Positions 1 through 19,297 are shown, counted from the first letter of the stretch. The stretch: 64,000 nt of DNA from Halocaridina rubra (GCA_037179515.1 JAXCGZ010007641.1:1-64000), one strand, 5' to 3'. Notes: generated from the letters alone by a model not told the origin. Numbers and translations are program-made.

Positions 1-996
<996 letters not shown>

Positions 997-1299
997 TGTT
1001 CCTCCCCATACCGTGGTAGTTCGGTTCCGGGACCCGGCGTGAACCAGGAAATCCGCTGAGTAGGATCAGCCTATATGTACATAGATATTTTATTATATTT
1101 TTTCGTTTACACTGTATGAACCCTCCCTGTACTATTAACAAACCACCCTTTGCTTCATAAATAACAGCATGCAACATAAATTTATATGAAAGTGATAGAT
1201 AATATTACGGTGCATGAAGTGGTTATTACATGACATGCTCATTTACAATTATTTTTAAGTTTACGTACTGTATAAACCCTCCCTGCACTGTTAAAAAAA

Positions 1300-2720
1300 C
1301 ATGAACTATCTCACATAGGTGAGAGCTACTGGAAATATAAATATATATGCTAACTCACGTAGCTATCGGACACTACATATATCACATGATGCAATACTGT
1401 GAGTTATCCTGTACGTACGTACAGTGTTACCCCGCTGTATCGCGCTTCTTGGTTCGCGGTCTCACTCTATCGCGGTTTTTTTTTGGATAAATTATTATTT
1501 TATTTTATGGGTATACGCAAAAATATTAAAATATTGAAAAAAAACTTTCAGTATTTTCATTTTTTTTTTAAATTTACGTTGCGTGCTGTTATTTATAATG
1601 TAAAGGGTGTTTTTTTAACAGTGCAGTGAGGGTTTATACAGTACGTAAATGAAAAAATAATTGTAAATGAGTATGTATGTCAAGTCATTATCACCTCAAT
1701 CACCGTAATTTTTCTATCACTTTCATAAAAATTTACTTTGCTTGCTGTTATTTATAATGTAAAGGGTGTTTTTTTAACAGTGCAGGGAGGGTTTATACAG
1801 TGCAAACGTAAAAATATATTAAAATATCTATGTACATATAGGCGGATCCTACTTCGCGGATTTCCTGGTTCGCGGTGGGTCCCGGAACCGAACTACCGCG
1901 ATAAGTGAGGCAACACTGTATATCTAATTTATGTTTTTTACTATTTTTTACTGTTTTATTTTTCTTAGGCTAGGAAATGCTTGTTTTATCAATAAAATAA
2001 TGAAAATTTTAATATTCACTAGGTCACGTAGGTGAGAGCCTTTGCGTTTTCCGAAACACTGATACCGGCCTCGTATTTTAAGTGGTGCAATACTGTTTAC
2101 TATTTTTTACTGTTTTATTATTCTTAGGCTAAGAAATACGTTTTTTTTATCAATAAAATCATGAACTTACTGGAAATATAAATATATATGCTAGCTCACG
2201 TAGCTATCGGACACTATTTTGCATGATGCAATACTGTGAGTTATACTGTAGGTACGTACGTATATCTAAATTTATGTATATGCTAGCTCACGTAGCTATC
2301 AGACACTACATATATCGCATGATGCAATACTGTGAGTTATACTGTACGTACGTATATCTAAATTTATGTTTATTTACTATTTTTTACTGTTTTATTCTTA
2401 GGCTAGGAAATACATGTTTTATCAATAAAATAATGAAAATTTTAATATTCACTAGGTCACGTAGGTGAGAGCCTTTGCGTTTTCCGAAACACTGATACCG
2501 GTATCGTATCTTACATGGTGCAATACTGTTTACTATATTTTACTGTTTTATTATTCTTAGGCTAAGAAATACTTTTTTTTTTTATCAATAAAATCATGAA
2601 ACTACTGGAAATATAAATATATATGCTAGCTCACGTAGCTGCAACCCCAATACATTGTACGCTATCGAACACTATTTCGTATGATGCAATACTGTGAGTT
2701 ATACTGTACGTACGTATATC
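1300..2720. repeat. Internal tandem array of the Tigger-like family (5' array)
   Basis: About 170-180 bp half-units alternate as a roughly 350-bp dimer. One half carries CTCACGTAGCTATCGGACAC and the other GTAGGTGAGAGCCTTTGCG. Both share TTTTTACTGTTTTATTATTC and GATGCAATACTGTGAG. The array is interrupted by the element at 1422-1918. The same array, in the opposite orientation, is at about 30130-30860. Confidence 0.8.
1422..1918 (+). mobile_element. 497-bp Tigger-like MITE nested in the 994-3121 element
   Basis: It begins CAGTGTTACCCCGCTG and ends AGTGAGGCAACACTG, with TA on each side (1420-1421 and 1919-1920). The uninterrupted sequence is present at 2342-2370 (GTACGTACGTATATCTAAA), which gives a direct empty-site comparison and proves a TA duplication. 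The inside carries the family's 5' subterminal region, two units of the 3' tandem repeat (TGCAGGGAGGGTTTATACAG) and the 3' terminus. It has no ORF of interest. Confidence 0.85.
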
Positions 2721-2892
2721 ATTCAGTTATTAGTACAACGTATATTAATTAAAAATTCATTTACTTACTTGAAGATTGTACAAAATCTATTGTATGTATT
2801 CATTGTAATTTGGACCAAATATTCCTTTTGTAAAGATTAAACTTTTCAAAAAAGGTGGTCCATAAACGTATCTATCTATCTATCTATCTATC
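2721..2892. other. Short insertion ending in (TATC)n
   Basis: It breaks the array between TACGTATATC and AATCTAAATTTATG. It ends in a (TATC)n tract after AAAAAAGGTGGTCCATAAACG, which resembles the 3' tail of a small retroposon, but no family is recognised. Confidence 0.4.
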
Positions 2893-3118
2893 AATCTAAA
2901 TTTATGTGTTTTACTATTTTTTACTGTTTTATTTTTTTTTATCAATTAGATAATTAAATATTTTTTTTTCAATAAAAAATGAAAATACTGAGAAATTTTT
3001 ATCATTTAATATTTTAATATTTTGGCATATACCCATAAAATGAAATAATAATTTATCCCCCAAAAAACCGCGATACAGTGAGAACGCGAACCAAGAAACG
3101 CGAATAACTGGGGGAACA

Positions 3119-3121
<3 letters not shown>

Positions 3122-3183
<62 letters not shown>

Positions 3184-3191
3184 GGGGGGGG

Positions 3192-3278
<87 letters not shown>
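3122..3278. repeat. (TA)n, poly-G and (GA)n microsatellites
   Basis: (TA)n at 3122-3180, a G run at about 3182-3194, and (GA)n to 3278. The apparent reading frames are simple-repeat translations. Confidence 0.95.
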
Positions 3279-3281
<3 letters not shown>

Positions 3282-3640
3282 TAAATCATAATTGCACTAG
3301 AACAACAATGACTTGCGTGTAAAAGTCACTCATGTAAGGGTGAAAATCCCAGTCAAAAAGTTGTTTTGGTTTTGTATTGTGATATCTGCCACCACACACC
3401 TGGTGTCTACCGTATATAGAGTGGTAAATAAATCAGTCAATTATAAATTAATAACTTGAATAACTAGAGAGTGTGTGAGAGAGAGAGAGTCATAAATCAT
3501 TGTTGTACTATTATAACAAGGACTTTTGTGAAAAAGTCACTCTAATATGGTGAAAATCCCTGTCAGAATGTCATTATGGCTTAGCACTGGGATCACTACC
3601 ACCACACACCTGGTGTCCACTGTATATAGAGTGAGTTAAT
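3276..3640. repeat. Two-copy tandem duplication, about 210-bp period
   Basis: GAGAGTCATAAATCAT occurs at 3276 and 3487. Both copies continue through AAAAGTCACT, GTGAAAATCCC and ACCACACACCTGGTGTC to TATATAGAGTG. The end of unit 2 runs into a dispersed repeat shared with 15.99-16.67 kb. Confidence 0.7.
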
Positions 3641-3899
3641 TTGTTTATTTTTTTGTTTAATTGTATATCTTTAATACTGTACTTGTTTATTTTTAGCTTA
3701 CTTACATATGTATTTCAGTTTGTTCTTGTACTTGTAAAATGTGTTTTACTTAGCTTTTTTCTTTGGTATAGTGTATTTATACACGCTTGTACAATGTATA
3801 TTTGTATATTAACATTATTCCTTATGAAAATATACTATTTGAATTATGCGAAATTTGAATTACAATAGCCCATTGAGAACATATCCTGGTGTTAATTCG

Positions 3900-3900
<1 letters not shown>
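3600..3900 (+). repeat. Dispersed repeat arm shared with 15986-16665 and 29525-29734
   Basis: The sequence from TATATAGAGTGAGTTAATTT to GAGAACATATCCTGGTG matches the inverted arms around 16.0-16.67 kb and a reversed copy at 29.5-29.7 kb. It is probably one end of an old DNA transposon. No coding potential is seen. Confidence 0.5.
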
Positions 3901-8661
<4,761 letters not shown>

Positions 8662-8948
8662 CAGGGGGTCCCCGCAGAATGTCGTTTTGATTGTACATCA
8701 GAGGCTAATATATAATTAATAAATTAACAAATTAATTTTTTACCTATCTGGCTTGTGCTGTAAATTCAAACTGCGCGCCTAAACAGTTTGTGAGTGCGGT
8801 GGATGATAGCACAGCTAGCGGCACATCTGTATACATATTTACCATGTTAATGGCTTTATTTATGTACTTGTATATATTTTTGATTGTATTGAAGGATTAA
8901 ATTGAGTTTATAAAAAAACACACAAAGCTGTATATACAGTTTTACCAT
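8662..8948 (+). mobile_element. 5' end of a further second-family Tigger copy
   Basis: CAGGGGGTCCCCGCAGAATG at 8662 follows a TA and is homologous to 7357-7650. Shared segments include GTAAATTCAAACTG, GGCTTTATTTATGT and the AAGCTGTA region. It stops where the next minus-strand Tigger relic begins. Confidence 0.6.
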
Positions 8949-10827
<1,879 letters not shown>

Positions 10828-11559
10828 TGATCCCTCGCTGGACCACGTTTCTTGGTTCGCGTTTTCACTGTACCACGTTTTTTTTTTTTGGCAACTTAAT
10901 ATTTAATTTTATGGGTATACGCAAAAATATTAAAATATTGAAAAAATAAAAATTTTCAGTATTTTCATTTTTTTATTGAAAAAAAAAATTTCATTATTTA
11001 ATTGATAAAAAATGTAAAGGGTGTTTTTTTAACAGTGCAGGGAAGGTTTATACAGTACGTAAACGTAAAAATAATTGTAAAATACCTATGTACATGAGTA
11101 TGTCATGTAATTACCACTTCATTCACCGTAATTTTATTTATCACTATCATATAAATTTACGTTGCTTGCTGTTATTTATAAAGTAAAGGGTGTTTTTTTA
11201 ACAGTGCAGGGAGGGTTTATGCAGTACGTAAACGTAAAAATAATTGTAAAATACCTATGTACATGAGTATGTCACGTCATCATCACCTCATTCACGGTAA
11301 GTTTTCCTATCACTTTCAAATAAATTTACGTTGCATGCTGTTATTTATAAAGTAAAAGGGTGTTTTTTTTGAACAGTGCAGGGAGGGTTTATACAGTAGG
11401 TAAACGTAAAAATATTTGTAAATTACCTATGTATATGAGTATGTCATGTCATCATCACCTCATTCACGGTAAGTTTTCCTATCACTTGCATAAAAATTTA
11501 CGTTGCTTGCTGTTATTTATAAAGTAAAGGGTGTTTTTTTAACAGTGCATGGAGGTTTA

Positions 11560-11755
11560 GGTTCCGGTTTTACGTCACGGACTCCCTTATCAACCAAGGG
11601 CTAGGACGGTTGCCTTCTTGCGAAGGACTTGTTTTGGCAGATGTAATCCTTACGCTGAGTGCATGCCTTTGCTAACCTCAGACCGTGACGGGGCGCGAAC
11701 CCTCGACCTGACGCCTCAGAGTCGGAGACGCTACTGACTGAGCCACGGCGTCTAC
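11560..11755 (-). mobile_element. tRNA-derived SINE
   Basis: The minus strand has a pol III box A-like stretch (TGGCTCAGTCAGTAG, 11731-11745) and a box B (GGTTCGCGCCC, 11691-11701) at tRNA-like spacing, followed by about 130 bp of unrelated sequence. It is flanked by the 6-bp duplication GGTTTA (11554-11559 and 11756-11761) inside an otherwise regular satellite unit. That supports retroposition. It lacks a poly-A tail, and folding as a functional tRNA is not convincing. Confidence 0.75.
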
Positions 11756-11968
11756 GGTTTATGCAGTACATAAACGTAAAAATAATTGTAAAATACCTAT
11801 GTACATGAGTATGTCACGTCATCATCACCTCATGCGCGGTAAGTTTTCCTATCACTTTTATAAAAATTTACGTTGCATGCTGTTATTTATAAAGTAAAGG
11901 GTGTTTTTTTAACAGTGCAGGGAGGGTTTATACAGTACGTAAACGTAAAAATAATTGTAAAATGCCTA

Positions 11969-12895
11969 CCGTATATTTCGGTGTATAAGTCGATGTTTTA
12001 GCCCCCAAAAATCAGCCCAAAATTGAGGGTCGACTTATATAACAATCACAAAAAGCAAACCTTGAAATCTTGTGACATATTGGTGCAGGAAATCAGGCCT
12101 AACCTTAGGCTAATACCGACGACAGCCTCGGTGCGGTAACTATCGATGTAAATACATGTAGCTACTAATGTAAATACTTGTATTTTAATCAATTCACATT
12201 CTGATTCGACACTAATAATATAATAGAGCTACCATTACCTTAAAATTCCACAAAATGCTATTAATCAAAGGAAAAAGACCATAACAATGTAAACATCATG
12301 CAGCCATTTGTAAAATTTCCGATCAGCTGATCGCTGACGAAACAAAACAATTTACGGTATAAGTGCGTTCACACCAACCCTTTTTTGACCACAGAAATGT
12401 TAAATAACAACATCTAGGATAACATCAGATCTTTATTTCTCACTAAAATAAATTACAATAAAAAGTATGCAATATGTTTTATTCATTTAAAAACCTTCAA
12501 AATTGCTACAATCATCATCATCTGATGAAAACTGGTAACTTTATGTTCAAGGTCTCTTGGTAGCTTTTGAGCGATTTTCGTTTTTTTGGTGTATCACAAG
12601 GTTCTTTCTATTCATGAAACGACTACACCACCCAACTGTTGCTTTAAAGTCCTTACTTTGGTCTTTGTTGGCTTTTGCCCATTTTAATGCATGTGATCTT
12701 ATTTTATTTCGTGTTACTATGAATCCATCCTGTCTTAGTTCAAGTACCCACTTAGGCTAGCCGATAATTTACGGTAGGCGAGTTCTGTATTTTAGAGGTC
12801 GACCTATACCTCAGATATTAGCAAAAATCATAAAAAATTACTCTCATTTTTGGGTCGACTTATCTGTAGGCCGACTTATACACCGAAATATACGG
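11969..12895 (-). mobile_element. Pogo/POGK-like DNA transposon derivative, 927 bp
   Basis: The terminal inverted repeats are CCGTATATTTCGGTGTATAA at 11969 and its complement ending at 12895. TA lies at 11967-11968 and 12896-12897. It is inserted in a satellite unit whose uninterrupted form reads CCTATGTACATGAG. The interior retains a minus-strand transposase fragment (12547-12763). Confidence 0.8.
12547..12763 (-). pseudogene. Transposase DNA-binding domain fragment (pogo/POGK type)
   Basis: The minus frame reads WVLELRQDGFIVTRN, then HALKWAKANKD, then FKATVGWCSRFMNRKNLV, and stops at 12547. The order W-V-x-R-x-x-G ... F-K-A-T-x-G-W-x-x-R-F-M-x-R matches the second CENP-B-type DNA-binding domain of pogo-superfamily transposases. 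No DDE catalytic domain remains, so the host element is non-autonomous. Confidence 0.75.
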
Positions 12896-13317
12896 TATGT
12901 ATATGAGTATGTCACGTCATCATCACCTCATTCACAGTAAGTTTTCCTATCACTTTCATAAAAATTTACGTTGCTTGCTGTTATTTATAAAGTAAAGGGT
13001 GTTTTTTTAACAGTGCAGGGAGGGTTTATACAGTACGTAAATGTAATAATAATTGTAAAATACCTATGTACATGAGTATGTCATGTAATTACCACTTCAT
13101 TCACCGTAATTTTATCTATCACTTTCATATAAATTTATGTTGCATACTGTTATTTATGAAGTAAAGGGTGGTTTGTTAACAGTACAGGGAGGGTTTATAC
13201 AGTGTAAACGTATGAATAAATTAAAATATCTATGTACATATAGGCTGATCCTACTTTGCGATTTTCCTGTCTCGCGCCGGGTCCTGGAACCGAACCATTG
13301 CGAAAATGGAAGGAATA

Positions 13318-13456
<139 letters not shown>

Positions 13457-13659
13457 GTGGTCCCTCGTTTATCGCGGGGGTTAGGTTCCGAGACCGACTG
13501 CGATAGGTGAATTTCCGCAAAGTAGGATCACCCTATATGTATATAGGTATTTTACATTTATTTTTACGTTTACTGTATAAACCCTCCCTGTACTGTTAAA
13601 AAACCACCCTTTACTTTATTACTAACAGCATGCAAGCATAAATTTAAATTTTTTTGTAT

Positions 13660-13803
13660 ATGAAAGTGATAGGTAAACTTATGTGAAAGAACCATATTAT
13701 CATCATGTTCTTGTGAGAGTTGTTGGAGTGCTGTCACGTTTTCATACAGGGCTGCCAGACGTTCGAGTGTAAGGCCAGGGTCTTCGATTTTCTCGTGGCT
13801 CAT
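13660..13803 (-). pseudogene. Tigger transposase C-terminal fragment
   Basis: The minus frame reads EDPGLTLERLAALYENV, then LQQLSQEHDDNMV. The same segment, better preserved, is at 46270-46440, where it ends in a stop just before the 3' untranslated region. The leucine-rich, acidic end fits a Tigger C-terminus. The catalytic domain is missing. Confidence 0.6.
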
Positions 13804-13879
13804 TTACGAAGTGAATTGAATATACAGTACGTACGAAAAATCTAGATCATTATGAAAAATATTGAAGTGGAGAGGCCAA

Positions 13880-14330
13880 GTATCCTATCAGTGATATTTT
13901 GAAACATAATAGTACTATGTACTTTGTACAAACTGGTCTCAATTCATGTCAATGTTCAGAAACCAATTGTGTTCCTTCTCCTATGATGAGGTGGATGGCA
14001 TTGAAAACTGTCAAAATGACACTAGTGCTCCCCAGTAGAGGAAATCTCTTAAATCACACGTTAAAGAAGATATACAGAAGCCGCTTGAATTAAAGAGGAG
14101 TCTATTGAGGCAAAGGAAACGATACTGATGCTCCCCCAGTAGAGGAAATCTTGTAAATCACACGTTAAAGATCTGCAGAAGCCACTTGAAAGTAAAAAGT
14201 CTGTTAAGGCAAAGGAAATGATACTGATGCTCCCCCAGTAGAGGAAATCTCTTGTAAATTACACGTTAAAGAAGATCTACAAGAGCTGCTTGAAATTAAA
14301 AGGGGGCCTTTTGAGGCATGGGAGACTGTT
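13880..14330 (+). other. Repeat block encoding degenerate 36-residue acidic repeats
   Basis: Three 108-bp units are anchored by CCCCAGTAGAGGAAATCTC. The + strand reads ALKTxxxDT then APPVEEISxKSHVKEDxQ and LEIKEExVEAKE in different frames, but stops and frame changes break it. A cleaner version on the minus strand is at 45760-46070. This strand is antisense to the surrounding transposon. Confidence 0.5.
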
Positions 14331-15046
14331 ATCGAAAGAACCCAACCCCTGAAGCATAACATATTAATAAGCATTACACGAACTGCGCTCATGTGAGTTA
14401 GACTGAACGAGTGAGGCGGGACAATGGAAGATGGTGGGAGAACCAAAGTTCAATCAAAATGCCAATAAGACCCCGTGATACAGAACATACAGAAAAACAA
14501 TTCTGTGATTCGTCGTCTCCCACCCTTTCAGCCAGTAGCATTCCATGAACTGTCTCACGTATGTGCAAGCCTTTGCGTTTTCCAAGACGCCAATACAGTA
14601 TATGCTATCGCACAGTATTTCACATGGTGCAATACTGTGAATGTATGTTTAAATTTGTTTTCTACTATTTTTTACTGTTTTATTGCTCTTAGGCTAGGAA
14701 ATACTTATTTCATCAATTAAATAATGAAAATTTCAATATGTACTAGCTCACGTAGGTGAGACTCTTTTCGTTTTCCGAAACGCTGATACCGGTATCTTAT
14801 TTTACATGGTGTAATACTGTGATAATTTATGTTTTTTATTGTTTTATTATTCTTAGGCTAAGAAATACATATTTTATATCAATAAAATAATTAAAATTTT
14901 TGTTTTCAATAAAATAATGAAAATACTGGAAATTTTCATTTCTTAAAATATTAATATTTTCGCATATACCCAGAAAAAAAATCTGCAAAAAAAAAATTTG
15001 ATACAGTGAATCCGCGATAGGTGAACCGCGATATAGTGAGGGACCA

Positions 15047-15050
<4 letters not shown>

Positions 15051-15114
<64 letters not shown>
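15051..15114. repeat. (TA)n microsatellite
   Basis: About 60 bp of (TA)n starting directly after the CACTG end of the 13455-15050 element. Confidence 0.95.
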
Positions 15115-15117
<3 letters not shown>

Positions 15118-15349
15118 TCAGTTCGCTTTTTACGCTTGTTTAAACTTCGCGAAATTGAAATAATGCCTCCAAAAAATAATAGTAAAAAAATGCGAATGCA
15201 CGAATAATGCCCCCACAGATTTTTTTTTTTTTTTCATTTTAGTAAATAATAGACCACCTCGAAGGCCCTTTTCCGCCATGCTGCCATGTGCTTTAGTGTC
15301 TCTTTACCCAGCATACTGCGTGGATATATCGCTTGTTCTAACTGTGTTT

Positions 15350-15985
15350 GTGTTAAAGTTTGTATATCGTCCGGGAAAAAGCGTGCGAGAGCGCAACAGC
15401 TGATACGAAGGTGGCAATACGTTTGCAGATAGAGGTTTGTTCTCCTGGATCCTCCCCCTCTTCTACCGCCTAATGCGACGGGATAATATGGAGAGAATGG
15501 AAAAAAGCATTAAGAACAAACAGCAAACAAACTTGCGATATAATATCGTCAGGGAAATTGCGTGCCAGAGTGCATCAGCTGATACGGTGGCGGCAAAACC
15601 TTTGCAGATAAAGGTTCGTTCTCCTGCATCCTCCTCCTCTTCTACCACTTTATGCGATTGGATATTATGGAGAGAATGGAAAAAAGCGTTAAGAACAAAC
15701 AGCAAACAAACTTGCCTTATAATATTGTCAGGGATACAGCGTGCAAGAGTGCACCAGCTGATACGGAGGCAGAAAACGTTTGCATATAGAGGTTCATTTT
15801 CCTGCATCCTCTTCCTCTTCTACTGCTTAATGCGATCGGATATTATAGAGAAAAGGAAAAAAGCAGTAAGAATATACAGCAAACAAACTTGCCATATAAT
15901 ATCGTCAGGGAAAAAGTGTGCGAGAGCAAAAACGTTTGCAGATGGAGGTTCTTTCTCCCGCATCCTCCTCCTCTTCTACTGCTTA
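15350..15985 (+). repeat. Tandem repeat, about 177-bp unit, with an incidental ORF
   Basis: Four units are anchored by ATCGTCAGGGAAA/TTGCGTGC near 15369, 15543, 15724 and 15902. They share CAGCTGATACGGAGGC, TTTGCAGATAGAGGTT, CATCCTCCTCCTCTTCTAC and AACAAACAGCAAACAAACTT. A 206-codon frame (15437-16057) runs through them, but it is a repeat translation with no domain. Further units are at 33205-33735 and 35240-35450. Confidence 0.8.
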
Positions 15986-16665
15986 AGTTACGTTCTCACC
16001 ACCACCATGCATGTCCCAGTGTATGCCTGTTGCCCACGGCATAATAGAGTGCATTAATTTGTGTACTGTACAGTAAATCTGTATATCTTTTATACTGTAC
16101 ACTATTTGCATGTTATTATAAATAACAACAGGTCTTTCTGCTTTGTTATGTACTTATAAAATATGTTTTACTTGTCTTATATCTTTGGCATAGTGTGTCT
16201 ATATAAGGTTGTGAAACGTATCTATGCCCATTATCATTGTTTCTTTTGGAAAATGACTCGTTACATTATGCGATTTTCACATTACCCGTCACTTCTGAGA
16301 GCCTATCTTCGTGTTATTCCAAGAACTAGGTGTATATATACAAGTCTCTTCTTTTTATACACGAGGATTGGTACTCAGAAGGCACGTGTAATTCAAATTT
16401 CACGTAATTTAAATTGTATATTTTCATAAGGAATAATGTTAATAGGCATGGTTACGTTCCACAAGTAATAAACACACAATAGTAAAAAATAAGCTAGTTA
16501 AACACATTTTAAAAGCACATAAGCAAGCTTAAGTATGTATGTAAGCTAAAAATAAACAAATATTGAAGATATGCAGATAAACAAAAAAATAAAATAATTA
16601 ACTCACTCTATATTCTGTTTACAACAAGCATACCGGCACACTGTGTGGTGGCGGTGAGCAGTTGA
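15986..16665. repeat. Imperfect inverted repeat, arms about 300 bp
   Basis: The left arm (about 15990-16335) and the right arm (about 16375-16665, reversed) share a TATAGAGTG-TTAATTT end, an ATGTGTTTTACTTG-like stretch and an inner GTCTCTTCTTTTTATACAC hinge. Related single arms occur at 3600-3900 and 29525-29734. It probably derives from an old DNA transposon with long terminal inverted repeats. No gene is seen. Confidence 0.55.
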
Positions 16666-18297
16666 CTTAAGCTTTAGGAGAAGGAGCAGGGGAGGTGGGA
16701 GTGGGAGAGCTGTTACATGGTCGTGCTTGGGAATGTGGATATGAAGTGCTTGAACAAAAACACCACGCCAGGCATACTTAAAGACAACCACATGCACCTA
16801 AGTTTTATTTGTTTGCTATTCTTGTAATTTGAATTTTTTTTATATTTATTTTAGTAATGACACGCATCATTCCAAGTTTGTGTATTCTAAGTACGTGTAA
16901 AAAAAGAAGAGACTGTACATAATTTTTTACTTGTTCAAAATTCACAAACTCTTTATGGAATTGACCAATGGTTTCCAATTTCAACATTAATGTGGCTAGG
17001 TATTAATCTCTGGTTCTCATTGATTGATTCCAGTGGGCAGGCAGTATAGGTCCTGTGCACTTGATGGCCAATGCCCATTGGGGATTAATCTTCTTACACA
17101 TAAATAAGCTGCTGCAAATTTATATTTAGGTATGTTTGTTTAGTTTAAGGCTAAGGAAAAACACAAAATCATTTCTATTACACGAGTTAGATTATGAAAC
17201 AAGATTTCAGCTTGTAAAGGACCGCATCCACTAGCAGGAAGGTCGACATGAAGATAACAATGGCATTAACACTATCATTGATATAAACGTATGAATTATA
17301 TATATTATTACTTAATGTAATACTGTATAGTCTAAGTAATAGAAGTAACACACAATATTGGGAATAGAAATAGGTGAAAATATTAATTTTAATTTGGAAA
17401 TGGTTAGTTTTCTCCTGGGAAGTGTTTTCCTCGGGACTTTTTTTTATACATGCAAGAGATGGCTGGCTTGCAAATAGTAAATTAAGGGATAGTGTATTAT
17501 TTCATAACTTTTCATGAGCCGTAGAGTTTTTGACATGGATTATCATCTTTACTGTGTGACTGTAACTCTTTGTTTCTTCTATTGTTGATAGTGACTCGAC
17601 TGTGGATTAGCTACACCTCCTCCAAAGAGAGAGAGACTTGACAATGTGTGGAGGCACAAGGAAATGAAGATTAAAAGATAAAGACTTACTTTCAGGGTTA
17701 TTGAAACGTTTTAGTATATACAGGAAGACGGAGAAATTAACGTTTAAAAATAAGTAACATGCATTTTCATATATCTTAGTCTCCTATTATTATTTGCCCC
17801 TCCTAAACAAAGTGCTGTGAATAATTTTGACAGAAAGCATGGAGACAAACAATTGTACTTTGTAGAAAGAAGAGCATTTTGTTTTTTCTGAAACTTTATG
17901 CTGTCAGTCCGTCTACCACCTTTCTTAGTCTTCCCTTCAGGCTATTCAAAAAATGATCTCACATAAAGAATGAGGGTAGGAGACAGTCCTAAGTATACCA
18001 GAGCAACAAATGAAGAACGAAAATCTTAATTTTTTTCAATTCTTCGTGAATTAGGATTTACCCCACACTTGCAAGTAGAGACAGTAAAATGGATCATATG
18101 GGTGATTGTATGGTTGGAATTCTTAGCTTTATTATTTTTTCTGAGTATGACTCGACCTGGGTACAGCAGAGCTACTCCATTAAAAATACTCATGACGAAT
18201 TGCAGAGAGACATCTAAAAATATTTGCTTACTCCAAGCAAAACGTAATTATTGCTCTTTTTTAATGTTTTAATTAATAAACTTCGCTGTTATTTCAG
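16666..18297. other. Non-coding, probable NHLRC2 intron
   Basis: No convincing exon, RNA gene or transposon end was found. The stretch is AT-rich, with short frames lacking domains. It ends in a pyrimidine-rich acceptor (TTATTTCAG) at the next exon. Confidence 0.5.
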
Positions 18298-18411
18298 TTT
18301 AATGAACCTGGGGGACTCTGCATAGACAAAGAAGAATCACTGCTTTATATAGCTGACACAAACAATCATAACATAAAAGTACTATCCCTTGAACAGGAGG
18401 AAGTGAGAGTG
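18298..18411 (+). CDS. NHLRC2: NHLRC2-like gene, third-from-last exon
   Basis: A 38-codon exon in phase 0, flanked by an acceptor ending TTTCAG (18297) and a donor GTATGT (18412). It encodes [20 protein letters not shown], followed by [18 protein letters not shown]. This is an NHL repeat blade: the N-E-P-G-G-L-C start and L-Y-I-A-D-T-N-N-H core are hallmarks of NHLRC2, a cytosolic thioredoxin-like plus NHL beta-propeller protein. The match is to the last blade, just before the C-terminal domain. Upstream exons encoding the thioredoxin domain and other blades are not in the window. Exon length and phase join correctly to 18768. The start codon lies elsewhere. Confidence 0.82.
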
Positions 18412-18767
18412 GTATGTCATTATATAATTTGTACTTGTATTTTATGCCAGTTTCTATGAAGACGATTGTCTTCGTATAATACATACAAAAATTATTGTTC
18501 TTAAATGGCAATTAGCATTATGAATGTTTGCTTGCAAATATTGAGATGTATTCATAAGTCTGTCTTCTCATACCAGTTAGCAACTGTTTTCCATTTCCTT
18601 GCTAAACATGGTATTTATGATTGCAGATGAATAAATTCTCTATTTTCATTATTGTGCTATATTCTTATGTTCTTACTGTGCCAGGATAGAAATATTTCCA
18701 TGTGATATTTATAACATACTTCACAATATATCTATGATGTAACACCTGGTATGGCTTTTGCTTCTAG
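18412..18767 (+). other. NHLRC2 intron, 356 bp
   Basis: Donor GTATGT and acceptor CTTCTAG. It has no recognisable repeat, in contrast to the following 9.9-kb intron. Confidence 0.75.
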
Positions 18768-18960
18768 CTAGAGATAAAAATGGAAGATGACACTGACTAT
18801 ACTAACCAAGAGGTGCAATTGCCAGTGAGTGAAGTTGAAGAAACTACTGTTATATTAGCAGGAGAGGTAGTTGAAGCTTTCATAAAACTACAGCTTGACC
18901 TCCCACCTGGCGCTTATATGAACCAGGAGGCTCCAAATATATGGAAAATTGAAAATTCAG
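18768..18960 (+). CDS. NHLRC2: NHLRC2-like gene, penultimate exon
   Basis: A 193-nt exon in frame with the previous one, giving ...RV-LEIKMEDDTDYTNQE, then VILAGEVVEAFIKLQLDLPP, then GAYMNQEAPNIWKIENSG. The L-x-L-D-L-P-x-G stretch followed by P-x-x-W corresponds to the start of the C-terminal beta-sandwich-like domain of NHLRC2. It ends in phase 1 (G of a GAC codon) at donor GTAATC (18961), which matches the phase of the exon at 28881. Its last 55 bp are duplicated 196 bp downstream with a second donor. Assignment rests on remembered family features, not a search. Confidence 0.8.
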
Positions 18961-19297
18961 GTAATCCCTCATTTTCTTGTTACTTATAAGTTTTCTTCAC
19001 AATTCTCAATGAAAGGGCTAATGGGGATTAAATGCATAGGCTCAGGAAAGAGCCAAGTTGAGCACATTGAGTATTTCCTTCAAAAGATACGTAACAAATA
19101 GCCTGGCGCTTATATGAACCAGGAGGCTCCAAATATATGGAAAATTGAACATTCAGGTGATCCCTCATTTTCTTTTCTTGTTACAAGATTTCTGCTCAAT
19201 TCTCAATGAATGGGCTAATCGGAACTAACTGCATAGACTCAGGAAAGAGCCAAGTTCAGCACATTGAGTATTTACTTCAAAAGATATGTAAAAAATT
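18906..19297 (+). repeat. 196-bp tandem duplication across an exon end
   Basis: CCTGGCGCTTATATGAACCA occurs at 18906 and 19102. Both copies run through the exon end, a donor (ATTCAG then GTAATC or GTGATC) and into intron sequence (AGGAAAGAGCCAAGTT). Copy 2 differs at several positions. It has no upstream acceptor of its own inside the unit. Confidence 0.85.

Larger units (their letters stand above)
11010..13215. repeat. 3' tandem array of the Tigger-like family, about 170-bp unit
   Basis: Units share AAAGGGTGTTTTTTTAACAG, TGCAGGGAGGGTTTATACAG and TATGTACATGAGTATGTCA. Unit anchors are near 11040, 11209, 11380, 11549, 11922, 13017 and 13186, giving periods of about 169-171 bp once the insertions are removed. 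The same repeat is at 31365-32250 with a 161-bp period. Confidence 0.85.

Noticed and set aside
2929..3289. LSLSLS-rich minus frames
   Set aside because: Translation of the (GA)n tract next to a Tigger terminus.
11560..11755. Functional tRNA gene
   Set aside because: Boxes A and B are present, but the acceptor and anticodon arms do not fold convincingly and target duplications show a retroposed SINE.
15437..16057. 206-codon + frame
   Set aside because: It runs through four 177-bp tandem units with period-linked sequence and has no domain. Repeat artefact.
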